NCBI RefSeq assembly: GCF_000317205.1
Contig: NZ_AJLK01000039.1
Span: 1-64,000, forward strand
Length of the DNA: 64,000 nucleotides
Direction of reading: 5' to 3'
Source: Fischerella muscicola PCC 7414
GTDB lineage: Bacteria > Cyanobacteriota > Cyanobacteriia > Cyanobacteriales > Nostocaceae
Program-made: the position numbers and the translations under genes
Notes under the pieces: model-generated
What the model was told of the DNA's origin: nothing
Seen by the model: the letters and a program-made list of their open reading frames with translations, nothing else
Databases searched by the model: none
Shown: positions 8,513 to 17,923 of the stretch, in pieces
How the letters are laid out: every line of letters begins with the position of its first letter
How positions within the stretch are numbered: the first letter of the stretch is position 1

Positions 8513-8851
8513 ATGAATGATAAGTGGGAAGCGTTAAATCCTGAGGATGATGTTGTGTATTTTCGTCAACCTTTGTTTGAAGATTCAAATCACACCCAAT
8601 TGTTATTTGAACTAATAAATAAAATTAAGGCTGCTTCTTGTGAAGGTGTTTCATTAAGAGCATTTTTTGAAGAGGGATTAGATTGTCACGTTCTAATCCC
8701 TGGTAAAAAGTGGCGAGAAGGTAAAATTAGATTACGTGTAGAATTTTGTTCTGATGATTCGGAGGAATCAGATAATAGTCAGCAAGAATCAGAAATAGAC
8801 TACTATCGTCAATTTAAAGACTTTACGAATTACAAAGAGTTTAATAACTAA
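8513..8851 (+). CDS. KGK domain protein, 112 aa
   Basis: The segment PGKKWREGKIRLRVEFCSDD (about residues 62-81) is the signature of the cyanobacterial KGK family. The N-terminal part (NPEDDVVYFRQPLFEDSNHT) also fits. The C-terminal 30 residues are acidic and Ser/Gln rich. There is no membrane segment. The ATG at 8513 is chosen over TTG at 8507 because AGGAG lies seven bases before it. That binding site is inside a strong hairpin. Function is unknown; members are often found as multiple paralogs in filamentous cyanobacteria. Confidence 0.82.
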   Translation: MNDKWEALNPEDDVVYFRQPLFEDSNHTQLLFELINKIKAASCEGVSLRAFFEEGLDCHVLIPGKKWREGKIRLRVEFCSDDSEESDNSQQESEIDYYRQFKDFTNYKEFNN

Positions 8852-8870
8852 TGTTTTATATTTTTGATTA

Positions 8871-8911
8871 AACGCAGAGGGGCGCAGAGTTAGTAAGAGA
8901 GGGACACAGAG
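8871..8911. repeat. Dispersed repeat, ACGCAGAGG-type
   Basis: AACGCAGAGG followed by CGCAGAGTTAG and GACACAGAG. Related copies lie at 27955-27994 and 52907-52942. All are intergenic, in the same orientation, just after a gene or in a gap. Confidence 0.7.
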
Positions 8912-9031
8912 TTTTTTAAGGATAATTCGTACTGCAAAATTCAAAATATGATAAATTTTTTTATGGTACAAGCTCTGAAATAAATCTTGTAGAACTAATC
9001 CAAAATCCAAAATTTTAAATCATATTAGCGG

Positions 9032-10042
9032 ATGACATGGACTCCCCTACATGCAAAAATCCATCGCACTATCCGATCGCGTCACCTGTTTGAACTTAAC
9101 CAGCACTTACTAGTTGCAGTTTCCGGTGGACAAGATTCTCTTTGTTTAATCAAATTATTGTTAGATTTACAACCAAAATGGGGATGGAAGTTAGGTATTG
9201 CCCACTGTGATCATCGCTGGCGGACTGACTCACAGGCTAATGCCCAACACATAGAAAATTTGGCTAAAAATTGGGGTATATCTTTTTACTTAGAAACTGT
9301 AGAAACGCAAGAACTACAGTTAGTACAAAGTGAGGCTGCTGCACGGGAATGGCGGTATCAAGTTTTGAGTGCGATCGCCCAAGAGCATAATTATAAATGT
9401 GTAGTTACAGGTCACACAGCAAGCGATCGGGCAGAAACACTACTTTATAACTTAATTCGTGGTACTGGTGCTGATGGTCTGCAAGCTTTGACTTGGCAAC
9501 GCTCACTTGTTGATGGCATTATGCTGGTGCGTCCACTTTTAGAAATTACCCGCACAGAAACTGGGCAATTTTGCCAAGATTTGCAACTGCCGATCTGGGA
9601 AGATTCTACAAATCAGGATTTAAAATACGCCCGTAACCGCATTCGCCAAGAACTGATACCATATTTGTCAGAAAATTTCAACCCAAAAGTAGAAGCAGCT
9701 TTAGCTCAAACAGCAGAACTACTGCAAGCGGAAGTGGAGTATTTAGAAAAAGCTGCTCAGGCGTTGCGAGAAGAGGCGATGGGAGGAGGAACAATTATCC
9801 CATCAGATACTCCCAACCACCCTCTCAAACTCAATCGTCGCGTGTTACAGAAAGTCCCACTCGCTTTGCAAAGACGTGTAATGCGGCAAGTGTTACAACA
9901 AATACTTCCTGTAGCTCCCACATTTGAGCAAATAGAAAAACTTACAGCTTTAATTACAGCACCAAATAAATCGCAAACTGATCCATTTCCCGGTGGTGCG
10001 ACAGCGATAGTAGAAGGTGATTGGATCTGGATTAAATCTTAA
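9032..10042 (+). CDS. tilS: tRNA(Ile)-lysidine synthase TilS, 336 aa
   Basis: Uses ATP and lysine to convert cytidine 34 of tRNA-Ile(CAU) to lysidine, which is needed to read AUA. The PP-loop SGGQDS is at residues 31-36, within LLVAVSGGQDSLCLIKLLL. Conserved AHCDHRWR, VTGHTASDRAETLLYNLIRG and DSTNQDLKYARNRIRQELIP follow in the usual order. The length agrees with the shorter cyanobacterial form that lacks the full bacterial C-terminal domain. The ATG at 9032 has no strong Shine-Dalgarno sequence. It is a monocistronic-looking housekeeping gene. Confidence 0.95.
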   Translation: MTWTPLHAKIHRTIRSRHLFELNQHLLVAVSGGQDSLCLIKLLLDLQPKWGWKLGIAHCDHRWRTDSQANAQHIENLAKNWGISFYLETVETQELQLVQSEAAAREWRYQVLSAIAQEHNYKCVVTGHTASDRAETLLYNLIRGTGADGLQALTWQRSLVDGIMLVRPLLEITRTETGQFCQDLQLPIWEDSTNQDLKYARNRIRQELIPYLSENFNPKVEAALAQTAELLQAEVEYLEKAAQALREEAMGGGTIIPSDTPNHPLKLNRRVLQKVPLALQRRVMRQVLQQILPVAPTFEQIEKLTALITAPNKSQTDPFPGGATAIVEGDWIWIKS

Positions 10043-10160
10043 ATCAATTGTGAATTTATAAAAGTCGGTAATGCATAACGGTGCGAGTGTTAAGTTATCA
10101 GTTGCAAACAGCTAACTGTTAACTGTAAACGGATTACCAATTACGGCCGCTAACGGATAA

Positions 10161-10200
10161 TCTATCTGTGTCTATCTGTGTGCATCTGTGTGTATCGGTG
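10161..10200. repeat. Decanucleotide tandem repeat (TCTATCTGTG type)
   Basis: Four consecutive ten-base units: TCTATCTGTG twice, TGCATCTGTG, then TGTATCGGTG. Related arrays lie at 23081-23115 and, in reverse orientation, at 57491-57520. Confidence 0.8.
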
Positions 10201-10263
10201 GTCGATTTCCAAAAAATGATTTTGGTCAAGGCTTAACTCACATTAGCCATAATTCATAATTTT

Positions 10264-12018
10264 TCATATTGCTGACAATTCTGGTTGAGAAATTAAACTC
10301 AGGATAACCTGACGCATCTGGGTAATAGCCTGGAGTTGAGAATCACCAATTTGTTGAACTTCCGCTAAAGAATCAGAAACGCCTTGTAGTTTTTGTCGCA
10401 ACCCATCCAAGGAATCTTGAATTGGTTGTAAAGCTTGTTGATATAAATTTAGCTGACCTTGGGATTGGGCAGTTGTTGTTCGCAAAGACAGCAAATTTTG
10501 CTCCATTGTTTGCAGTTCCTCACGTTTCATTGCCTGTGCTTGAGTTTGCTGCTCAATATCTGCTTGTATCTGATTAATGCTAGCTTGTACCTGCTCAATC
10601 TCTGTTTCTAGATTTTGTAGGGTTTCTGACAGTTGTTGTCGTTGTTTTTGGATTTGTTCGAGTACTGGACTTAAATCCAATTTTTCATCTTCATCCGCGA
10701 CGGTTTGTCCTTGTCGCCGCAGTAGTACTATTTTGTGCTGCTTGAGCAGTGCTTGACGCTCAAGTAAATGGCGACGTTGTCCTACCAAAGTTTCATTTAG
10801 CATCTGGTAGTGGTCTTTTTCATCAGCTAGTTCCGTTTCTAATTGACTCCGTTCACTTGCCGATGCTTGATTTATTTTTTGTTGGATTTCTTCTATAGCT
10901 TCTTGTTTATATTTCAGTTCTTGTTCTTGATCGTTGACAAAGCTAGAGTCTATGTTTAGTTTGTCCTGCAAGTCTTGTACTATTTTTTGCAGTTCTTCTA
11001 GAGGCATTTTTTCCAAAGTTTCAATATCAAACTCTGGAGAGGGAACAACATCACTAGAATTTGCAGCTAAAGAGTAAATTTGTCGGTATAACTGTTCCTG
11101 ATATTGCAGTTGCTCTTTCAGTATCCGAACATACTCTTGTTTGCTATGGAGAGTAGTTGTGTTCGCCTGCAACTGAGCTGTTTGTTGTTCTAGAGAATTT
11201 TGAGTTTGCTGCCATTCATTTTGGCGTTCCGAGAAAAGTTGCGACAAACGTTCAATTTCAGCCTGTTGTTCCTCAGTTAATATTCTTTGTTGTTCTAGTT
11301 GTTGCCAGTGGGGATTGAGCAAAGTTTGCTGTTTTTCAACCATTTCAAATGCTAGATGCAGATTTTCCCGCACTATTTCTGTCGGAGCAACACTACTAGA
11401 AAGCTGATGTAGCAACTCTTGTAATACTCGACTTTGTTCTTCATCCATCACAGTTCCTGGCTGCAACTGTGCTTGATGTTCTTCTAGGCGACGCTGCTCA
11501 CCTCGTAAATGCTCCCAAGCTCCTTCCAGTTCTTGGCGGTTACGCTCAATTTCTTGTTGCAACCTTTCGATATCAGCACGGGAAGTTTCAACTTCTTGTT
11601 TTTCTGCATCTAAGCGTTGAAACTCATCCTCCATTTGTTGCAGTTGTTCTAAGCGCGTTTCCATTTCTATTTCGCGGCGGTTAAGTTCCTGCGCTTGAAA
11701 TGTCAATGACTCTTTCCACTGGTCAATTTCTTCTTCCTTCAGTTTAAATTTTTCTAGTTGGCGAGAAAAATTCTGCAAAATGTTCACTAGCGGTCGTCCC
11801 GCTTCTTGAATTCGCTGTACTTGACGCTGAGGATTCAATTCTACGAGTACGAGCGCCCCATCATTTAATTTACTGGCTTCGTCAACTGCAATAACTTCTT
11901 CTGATCCAGTACTCCAACTCTGATCAGTCCGTTGACAAGCCAGAAGTTTCAGTTCCGTTTTGCCACCACCACCAAGTAAACCGCCTTTTTGTTTTTGTAC
12001 TTCTGCTAAATACAGCAC
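10264..12018 (-). CDS. hmpF: Pilus motility taxis protein HmpF, 584 aa
   Basis: A long coiled-coil protein. After a globular start of about 90 residues (MLYLAEVQKQKGGLLGGGGK, then VIAVDEASKLNDGALVLVEL), residues about 95-560 are almost unbroken heptad helices rich in Glu, Gln and Leu. This architecture and its position, divergent from an hmpA-E set, match HmpF of Nostoc punctiforme, a polar protein needed for type IV pilus activity and directed gliding of hormogonia. The start is GTG (12018-12016) with AAGGA nine bases upstream. It is read divergently from hmpA across 577 bases packed with repeats. The C-terminal heptads are ordinary and no truncation is seen. Confidence 0.88.
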   Translation of the reverse strand: MLYLAEVQKQKGGLLGGGGKTELKLLACQRTDQSWSTGSEEVIAVDEASKLNDGALVLVELNPQRQVQRIQEAGRPLVNILQNFSRQLEKFKLKEEEIDQWKESLTFQAQELNRREIEMETRLEQLQQMEDEFQRLDAEKQEVETSRADIERLQQEIERNRQELEGAWEHLRGEQRRLEEHQAQLQPGTVMDEEQSRVLQELLHQLSSSVAPTEIVRENLHLAFEMVEKQQTLLNPHWQQLEQQRILTEEQQAEIERLSQLFSERQNEWQQTQNSLEQQTAQLQANTTTLHSKQEYVRILKEQLQYQEQLYRQIYSLAANSSDVVPSPEFDIETLEKMPLEELQKIVQDLQDKLNIDSSFVNDQEQELKYKQEAIEEIQQKINQASASERSQLETELADEKDHYQMLNETLVGQRRHLLERQALLKQHKIVLLRRQGQTVADEDEKLDLSPVLEQIQKQRQQLSETLQNLETEIEQVQASINQIQADIEQQTQAQAMKREELQTMEQNLLSLRTTTAQSQGQLNLYQQALQPIQDSLDGLRQKLQGVSDSLAEVQQIGDSQLQAITQMRQVILSLISQPELSAI

Positions 12019-12332
12019 ACCTTTAATCCTTTTGATGCACTTAATAAATTTGTTTTTGGTTATACATTAGATAATTAGGTTAACCTGCCTTGTTTAACCC
12101 CAATCAGAGGTAAACAAGACAGGCAAAATTTATGTATAGACAGGAAATATCACGTCTGGATATTCATACAACCAAATTGTTGTTTCTCCAATATTTTGTA
12201 CTGTTGTGAGTTATGATGACTACCGTGTTATCACTCAGTTAATCTAGGTATATTAAAAAATATTAAATTTTATTGATTGGTTGGTGGTTGGTGGTTGTTG
12301 GTGAGACCAGCCCCCAAAAAGGCGGTCTCCGT

Positions 12333-12436
12333 CACGTAGACGCGTAGACGCGAAGCGGCTTCCGCAGGTAGCGGCTTAAGGTAAGGGTAGGGGGACTGGC
12401 GAACCCGTAGACACGAAGTGGCTTAAGGTAAGGGTA
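12333..12436. repeat. Two tandem copies of the CGTAGACGCGAAG dispersed repeat
   Basis: CGTAGACGCGAAGCGGCTT followed by GGCTTAAGGTAAGGGTAG is repeated about 60 bases on as CGTAGACACGAAGTGGCTT plus the same TTAAGGTAAGGGTAG end. Partial relatives appear near 4950, 33345, 52950, 53430 and 61525. Confidence 0.65.
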
Positions 12437-12450
12437 GGGTTGTTAGTGGT

Positions 12451-12480
12451 TGTAGAGACGTGCCATGGCACGTCTGTACA
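12451..12480. repeat. CCATGG-centred palindrome
   Basis: The core AGACGTGCCATGGCACGTCT (12456-12475) is a perfect 20-base palindrome flanked by TGTAG and GTACA. It belongs to the same family as 34032-34061 and 58958-58977. Confidence 0.8.
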
Positions 12481-12595
12481 TTAGTTAGTGGTTAGTAGTT
12501 ATTTTTCTTCCTTGTCCCCCTTGTCTTCCTTTTCTCCCATGTCTCCCTTGTCTCCCCCTTCCCAGTTCCCCAAAAAAGGAGTGCCTTTTCACTAA

Positions 12596-13810
12596 ATGCA
12601 GGGAAATTTATATGAAATAGATATCCGCAGTATCCTGCAATTAATAGAGTTGGGGCAGCGTACTGGACAACTGTTTGTAGAAGCCCATAGCTTTCACAAA
12701 AGTCCCCAACTTGGGAGAAATCACAATGGCAAGAATTTATCTTGGTTCGTATTTTTTCTGAACGGTGAGATTGTTTATGCAACCGATAGTGATAATAGTT
12801 TGTTGCGCTTGAGTGATTATTTACGTCATTATCAAATCAAGGTACAGCTGGATGAAGAACAACGAGCCTGCTTAGAAGCGTTGAATGCACCGGAATACGC
12901 CTATTTATGGACACTATTAGAGCAGAACATCATTGATCCAATCCAAGCTCGCAGTATTATTCATAACTTAGTGCATGAGACTCTCTTTGACCTGCTGAAT
13001 TTACAGCAGGGTAGCTTCGTTTTTGCAGTGGGTTCTGCACTGACACCACAATTAACGACTCTAGAGATTACACCTTTACTGAGCAAAATCGTGAAGCAGG
13101 TGCAACAGTGGAAGCAACTGTACCCTTACATTCTGTCTCCAGAACAATTTCCTATACTCACTGATATAGTAAATCTACGCTCTTCACTACCAGCAGTGAC
13201 AGTTAATAAACTACAGCATTGGGCTGGTGGTCAAACATCCCTACGCCAATTAGCTCGTTATCTCAACCGTAATATTGTAACTGTCGCTAAGGCCATGTAC
13301 CCGTATGTTCAACAGGGCTGGGTGCATTTAGTAGACTCAGACACAACTGAATTATTAACAAATCAACAAGACAAAACACTTACCTTACAAGAAAAACACA
13401 AGCAACGCATATTGTGTATTGATGATACACTCAGCATCTGTACGCACATAGAGACGATTTTGCAAACCCAAGGTTATGAAGCGATCGCCATAACTAATCC
13501 CCTAGAAGCACTCAGTGTGGTTTTTCAATTCCAACCAGATTTAATTTTTTGTGATATTGCCATGCCAGAGTTGACTGGATACGAGATTTGTGCAATGCTG
13601 CGACACTCCCAAGCGTTTCGGAATCTACCTATTATTATGCTTACCGCCAAAGAAGGATTTTTTGATCGAGTCAAAGCCACAATGGTGGGAGCTACCGATT
13701 ATTTAACCAAGCCATTTGGGCATACTGAATTAGTAATCCTGGTGGAGAAATATTTAAACTACAGTGGATGTGAAGTAACAAAAAAAACACAGCACTTGTT
13801 GATCCGGTAA
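12596..13810 (+). CDS. hmpA: HmpA, PatA-like response regulator (DUF4388/PATAN plus receiver), 404 aa
   Basis: First gene of the hmp operon. The N-terminal half (MQGNLYEIDIRSILQLIELG, then FFLNGEIVYA) is a DUF4388/PATAN domain. The C-terminal about 125 residues are a CheY-like receiver with ILCIDDTLSI, phospho-acceptor Asp in IFCDIAMPE and Lys in YLTKPFG. This is the PatA/PixG architecture; in Nostoc punctiforme the equivalent starts the hmp chemotaxis-like locus that controls hormogonium motility. AGGAG lies about 13 bases before the ATG. A 165-base gap separates it from hmpB. Confidence 0.88.
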   Translation: MQGNLYEIDIRSILQLIELGQRTGQLFVEAHSFHKSPQLGRNHNGKNLSWFVFFLNGEIVYATDSDNSLLRLSDYLRHYQIKVQLDEEQRACLEALNAPEYAYLWTLLEQNIIDPIQARSIIHNLVHETLFDLLNLQQGSFVFAVGSALTPQLTTLEITPLLSKIVKQVQQWKQLYPYILSPEQFPILTDIVNLRSSLPAVTVNKLQHWAGGQTSLRQLARYLNRNIVTVAKAMYPYVQQGWVHLVDSDTTELLTNQQDKTLTLQEKHKQRILCIDDTLSICTHIETILQTQGYEAIAITNPLEALSVVFQFQPDLIFCDIAMPELTGYEICAMLRHSQAFRNLPIIMLTAKEGFFDRVKATMVGATDYLTKPFGHTELVILVEKYLNYSGCEVTKKTQHLLIR

Positions 13811-13975
13811 AAGATAGAGTAAAAAATAATATCTACAGAACCAGCCAGCCTAAGAAAAACCTCATTACCTAGTAAAAGTGAAAAATAGATTTATTTTATA
13901 CAGTAAATGCTTACGGGGAAATCAGGGCATGTTCCCAGTAGGGACGTCTATATCAGGAGGTAGATAGGGGCATTT

Positions 13976-14341
13976 ATGAGTACAGTTCTGATCGTGGAAG
14001 ACAGTATCGCCCAAAGGGAGATGATTACAGACCTCCTGAAAGCGAGTGGCTTAACAGTAACCCATGCCAGTGATGGAGTAGAAGCGTTGGAAGCAATTCA
14101 AACAGCTCCTCCTGATTTAGTGGTATTAGATATTGTCATGCCCCGAATGAATGGCTACGAAGTTTGCCGCCGTTTAAAGTCCGACCCCAAAACCCAAAAT
14201 GTCCCCGTAGTTATGTGTTCTTCCAAAGGAGAAGAATTTGATCGTTATTGGGGGATGAAACAAGGTGCAGACGCCTACATAGCCAAACCATTCCAACCGA
14301 CTGAGTTGGTGGGAACAGTCAAACAACTACTGCGAGGATAA
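13976..14341 (+). CDS. hmpB: HmpB, CheY/PixH-like single-domain response regulator, 121 aa
   Basis: A stand-alone receiver domain: acidic pair in LIVEDSIAQRE, phospho-acceptor Asp in LVVLDIVMPRMNGYE, Ser/Thr region VVMCSSKGEE and Lys in AYIAKPFQP. It should accept phosphate from the HmpE kinase and act on pili, like CheY or PixH. AGGAGGTAGATAGGGG lies just upstream of the ATG. The stop codon is 13 bases before hmpC, so the two are tightly coupled. Confidence 0.92.
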   Translation: MSTVLIVEDSIAQREMITDLLKASGLTVTHASDGVEALEAIQTAPPDLVVLDIVMPRMNGYEVCRRLKSDPKTQNVPVVMCSSKGEEFDRYWGMKQGADAYIAKPFQPTELVGTVKQLLRG

Positions 14342-14354
14342 GGATGAGCAGAAC

Positions 14355-14885
14355 ATGGTCAACAAACCGGACTTTTTAGGAGGCAGTGGACAAGATCACT
14401 TTCGTCCGGAATTACAAGTAGAAAGTCCTGAAGGTGAGTTACATTTGCGGTTTTTTATTCCTTCGCGTCAGGAGTTTGCACTACCAGCAACTGGTATTCG
14501 CGAAGTCATCGAACTGAGTCCTGATCGAATCACCCCCATCCCTAATGCTTCTCCTTTACTTTTGGGTACTCTAAATTTACGAGGTCGAGTCATCTGGGTG
14601 GCTGATTTGGGTCAATTTCTGGGAGAAGCAACAGCATTAAACACAGACCGCGCCGAAATTTCGGTGATCGCCATAGAAGAACAAGACACAATTGTGGGCT
14701 TAGCAGTAGAAGAAATTGGCGGTATGCATTGGCTAGACGCACAGCATCTTATGGCACCAACAAATGTAGCGGATACTATGGCTCCTTTTTTGCGGGGAGA
14801 GTGGTTACTAGATGCTCAAAACAAACAGTATTTGCGACTACTAGATCAAACAGCAATTTTACGTAGTGCGCGTTGGGCAGGATGA
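14355..14885 (+). CDS. hmpC: HmpC, CheW-like adaptor, 176 aa
   Basis: CheW domain over most of the length: [20 protein letters not shown], then [20 protein letters not shown] (the characteristic 'P-x-x-G-x-x-N-x-R-G' stretch) and [13 protein letters not shown]. It is expected to bridge the HmpD receptor and the HmpE kinase. Short spacing places it in one operon with hmpB (13 bases before) and hmpD (16 bases after). Confidence 0.92.
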   Translation: MVNKPDFLGGSGQDHFRPELQVESPEGELHLRFFIPSRQEFALPATGIREVIELSPDRITPIPNASPLLLGTLNLRGRVIWVADLGQFLGEATALNTDRAEISVIAIEEQDTIVGLAVEEIGGMHWLDAQHLMAPTNVADTMAPFLRGEWLLDAQNKQYLRLLDQTAILRSARWAG

Positions 14886-14901
14886 AATAGGGAGGCAATA
14901 C

Positions 14902-17808
14902 ATGGCAGCGAGTATAGACGATTACGTGCAGACATACCAACAGGCTTTAACAGCCTACGCGCAACAAGACTACCAAGGAGCAGCCACTCTGATTGACGAG
15001 GTGGTGCAAAATCTACCAAATGACCCAAACACTCATTTGTTGCGGGGTCATGTCTACTATGTTTTACAGCAGTATGATGTGGCGAAAGTAGAATATCAAA
15101 AAGTATTGGAATTAACTCAAGACCCAGAAATTACTGTTTTTGCTGAAAGTGGTCTGGATAATATCAATCAATATCAACAGGAATTAAATGCTTTTATTGA
15201 TGAGGATGATAACTCTCAGCAATCTTCACAAGAGTCTTCTATTTTTGCGGCAGCACAACCAGCAGAACAAGAATTAGAAAAGTTAGAAATTTTAGAAGAC
15301 TTAGATAGTAATAGCTTTGACTTCAATGCGATCGCAACTCACGAAGAATCACCAGAAGATATAGACAATCCATTTGGACTATCTACAGATAGTAGTGAGT
15401 TTGATCCAGGTGTAGACTCCTGTGAAACTTTCAACGATAATCCTTTTGCCTCATCTCAAACAGAAGCAGAACCAACTTCACAAGCCAATATCTGGGAAGG
15501 AGCAGAATTAGAATTACCTGCTTTTTTACAGGATGATCTTTCATCTTCTACGGAAAAAACAGAAATAAATAGCAATTTAGCAAGAAGTGATACAAGTACT
15601 ACTCACCAGAATTTAGGGAAAAATCAGCCAAATATTCGTGATCCAGATTTTGCCAAAATTACTTTAACACCTAGTCATAGCTTTAATAGTCAGGAAAATG
15701 ATTCTGCTGAGCTAATCTCACAAAAACATGGTGATGATAGTTTGCACAACATCAACACAAGGAATTTTGACCAAGAAACTTTACTGGTAGAAGAAACAGG
15801 AACAGATGTTGAAATCACAGAAATTAATAGTGTGGAATACAGCAGTAAAGAAAAATTTTCCTCAACAGCTTCTTTCAACAGCACTTTTACTATAGAAGAC
15901 AAACAACTAAACTCCAATTTCCCAACAGAGCAAAACCAGAACTTTGATGATGACAGTTTTGATCTAGAGGCATTTGAATCAGCTTTTGGTTCCCAGTCAT
16001 TCTCGGAAAACGAACATGAAGGTATTAACAGTAAATTAAATGGCCAGGTTCCTCAAGGTAGCAACATTGAGTTTTTAGATGACTTTGATGAATTTGACGA
16101 TCTGGGAAATATTCAAGCAGAATTTGATTTTGTGACTAATTCTGGTTTCGGTGACTCGCAACTAAATTCTGGATCACTGACATCGAACAGCAGGAGTTTT
16201 AGTCAAGCCTTTGAAAATTCTGGGATTGCTGAAAAAAGGAAGGAAACTGCGGATAACTCCACACAAAGCGATCGCGATGATGAATTGTTTAGCATCACTG
16301 GTTCCCAAGAAGCAGTCCCAGTCTTTACCCAAACAGACGTTACTAACATCGAACCCCAAGTCAGCGTTGAACAAGGGATTCTCGCACCCCTAGAAAATGC
16401 CCCACTAGCCAAAAAGCAATGGATCGTTGCTGGCTGTGTGGGTGTAGTTTCCGCTGTGGTTGTAGCTGTAGTTAGTTTCACTGCGACGACAGTTTCTCCA
16501 CCCCAGCAACGGGAGTCTGTACGCAATACTGGCTGGGCGATGGCATTAGCAGCAGGGCTTGTCAGTTTTGCAACTACGGGTATCATGGGCAATCTCACTC
16601 TCAAGCAAATCCGTCGCACAACCAAAGATTTGCAAAACCAATTTGATGCTGTACGCAAAGGTAATCTCAGCGTCCAAGCTACTGTCTACTCAGAAGATGA
16701 GTTAGGACAGTTAGCTGCCGGCTTCAATGAAATGACACGGGTTATTTTTACAACCACAAACGAAGCCACACGTAAAGCCCAGGAACAGGAAGAAGCCAAA
16801 GAGAATTTGCAACGGCAGGTGATTCGTCTCTTAGACGACGTGGAAGGAGCCGCCAGGGGAGATTTGACTGTCCAAGCTGAGGTGACAGCCGACGTCTTAG
16901 GAGCAGTTGCTGATGCTTTTAACTTAACAATTCAAAATCTGCGGGATATCGTCCAACAGGTAAAAGTCGCAGCGCGGGAAGTTACCAAAGGTGCAACTAA
17001 CTCAGAAACCTTTGCCAGAGCATTATCCAGCGATGCTTTACGCCAAGCCGAAGAGTTAGCAGTCACCCTCAATTCGGTACAAGTAATGACCGATTCTATC
17101 CAAAGGGTAGCAGAAGCAGCACGAGAAGCAGAAACAGTTGCCCGAGAAGCCAGCGCGATCGCTCTCAAAGGAGGGGAAGCGGTAGAAAATACCGTAGCGG
17201 GGATTTTGGAAATTCGGGAAACCGTCGCTGAAACCACTCGCAAAGTGAAGCGACTAGCAGAATCATCCCAAGAAATTTCTAAAATTGTGGCGTTGATTTC
17301 GCAAATTGCTTCTAGAACCAACTTGCTAGCTCTCAACGCCAGTATTGAAGCAGCCAGAGCCGGAGAAGCGGGACGGGGTTTTGCGATCGTTGCGGATGAG
17401 GTACGCCAGCTAGCTGATAAATCTGCCAAGTCTCTGAAAGAAATTGAACAAATAGTTATGCAAATTCAGAGCGAAACAGGCTCAGTGATGACAGCGATGG
17501 AAGAAGGTACCCAGCAGGTAATTCAAGGTACAAAACTGGCAGAAGAAGCCAAGCGATCGCTAGAAAATATTATTCAAGTAGCAAATCGCATTGATATTCT
17601 CGTACGTTCCATCACTTCCGATACCGTCGAACAAACAGAAACTTCTCGCGCTGTCGCTCAAGTTATGCAATCTGTAGAACTCACAGCCCAAGAAACATCC
17701 CAGGAAGCACAACGGGTTTCCGGCGCACTGCAAAACTTGGTAGGCGTTTCCCGTGATTTAATCGCCTCCGTAGAAAGATTCCGAGTAGAAACAACTGAAA
17801 CTAGATAA
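14902..17808 (+). CDS. hmpD: HmpD, methyl-accepting chemotaxis protein, 968 aa
   Basis: Receptor of the hmp system. The start at ATG 14902 has AGGGAGG a few bases upstream; an in-frame GTG at 14866 overlaps hmpC and is rejected. Residues about 5-95 form a TPR-like helical repeat ([20 protein letters not shown]). About 100-500 is a long acidic Ser/Glu/Asn-rich linker. Two membrane helices follow (about 507-529 and 543-563), then a HAMP domain and a second HAMP-like stretch. The signalling domain has its hairpin tip near 803 ([20 protein letters not shown]). The ligand-sensing part is not a typical periplasmic domain: only about a dozen residues separate the two helices, so sensing is probably cytoplasmic or through the TPR region. 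Confidence 0.92.
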   Translation: MAASIDDYVQTYQQALTAYAQQDYQGAATLIDEVVQNLPNDPNTHLLRGHVYYVLQQYDVAKVEYQKVLELTQDPEITVFAESGLDNINQYQQELNAFIDEDDNSQQSSQESSIFAAAQPAEQELEKLEILEDLDSNSFDFNAIATHEESPEDIDNPFGLSTDSSEFDPGVDSCETFNDNPFASSQTEAEPTSQANIWEGAELELPAFLQDDLSSSTEKTEINSNLARSDTSTTHQNLGKNQPNIRDPDFAKITLTPSHSFNSQENDSAELISQKHGDDSLHNINTRNFDQETLLVEETGTDVEITEINSVEYSSKEKFSSTASFNSTFTIEDKQLNSNFPTEQNQNFDDDSFDLEAFESAFGSQSFSENEHEGINSKLNGQVPQGSNIEFLDDFDEFDDLGNIQAEFDFVTNSGFGDSQLNSGSLTSNSRSFSQAFENSGIAEKRKETADNSTQSDRDDELFSITGSQEAVPVFTQTDVTNIEPQVSVEQGILAPLENAPLAKKQWIVAGCVGVVSAVVVAVVSFTATTVSPPQQRESVRNTGWAMALAAGLVSFATTGIMGNLTLKQIRRTTKDLQNQFDAVRKGNLSVQATVYSEDELGQLAAGFNEMTRVIFTTTNEATRKAQEQEEAKENLQRQVIRLLDDVEGAARGDLTVQAEVTADVLGAVADAFNLTIQNLRDIVQQVKVAAREVTKGATNSETFARALSSDALRQAEELAVTLNSVQVMTDSIQRVAEAAREAETVAREASAIALKGGEAVENTVAGILEIRETVAETTRKVKRLAESSQEISKIVALISQIASRTNLLALNASIEAARAGEAGRGFAIVADEVRQLADKSAKSLKEIEQIVMQIQSETGSVMTAMEEGTQQVIQGTKLAEEAKRSLENIIQVANRIDILVRSITSDTVEQTETSRAVAQVMQSVELTAQETSQEAQRVSGALQNLVGVSRDLIASVERFRVETTETR

Positions 17809-17923
17809 AAAGGATGAAGTATGAAGTATGAAGTATGAAGTATGAAGTGTTAATCATCCTTCATCATCCATCCTTAATATTCTATGTTTTTCATTCTTTA
17901 TCCTTTATCCTTCATCCTTGACT
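17809..17923 (+). promoter_or_regulatory. Heptamer array and complementary arms in the hmpD-hmpE gap
   Basis: Five perfect copies of ATGAAGT (17814-17848) are followed by TTCATCC/TTTATCC units. AAGGATGAAG (17810-17819) is the exact complement of CTTCATCCTT (17910-17919), which ends four bases before the hmpE ATG at 17924. The transcript can therefore fold into a long hairpin abutting the start codon. No Shine-Dalgarno sequence is visible. Confidence 0.6.

Larger units (their letters stand above)
12019..12595. other. Divergent hmpF-hmpA intergenic region, mostly repeats
   Basis: This is the shared promoter region for both arms of the hmp locus. From the hmpF side it first holds about 250 bases of ordinary AT-rich sequence. 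It then has GGTTGGTGGTT-type heptamers (12276-12303), two tandem copies of a CGTAGACGCGAAGCGGCTT repeat ending TTAAGGTAAGGGTAG (about 12333-12436), a 30-base near-palindrome (12451-12480), and a C/T-rich run TTGTCTTCC/TTGTCTCCC (about 12500-12570) reaching almost to the hmpA binding site. I could not place a promoter with confidence. Confidence 0.6.

Noticed and set aside
16203-16658. 151-codon antisense frame within hmpD
   Set aside because: Fully inside a strongly supported gene; follows from codon bias of the sense strand.
16932-17429. 165-codon antisense frame opposite the HmpD signalling domain
   Set aside because: Ala/Ser-rich shadow of the coiled-coil coding strand, no own start signals.
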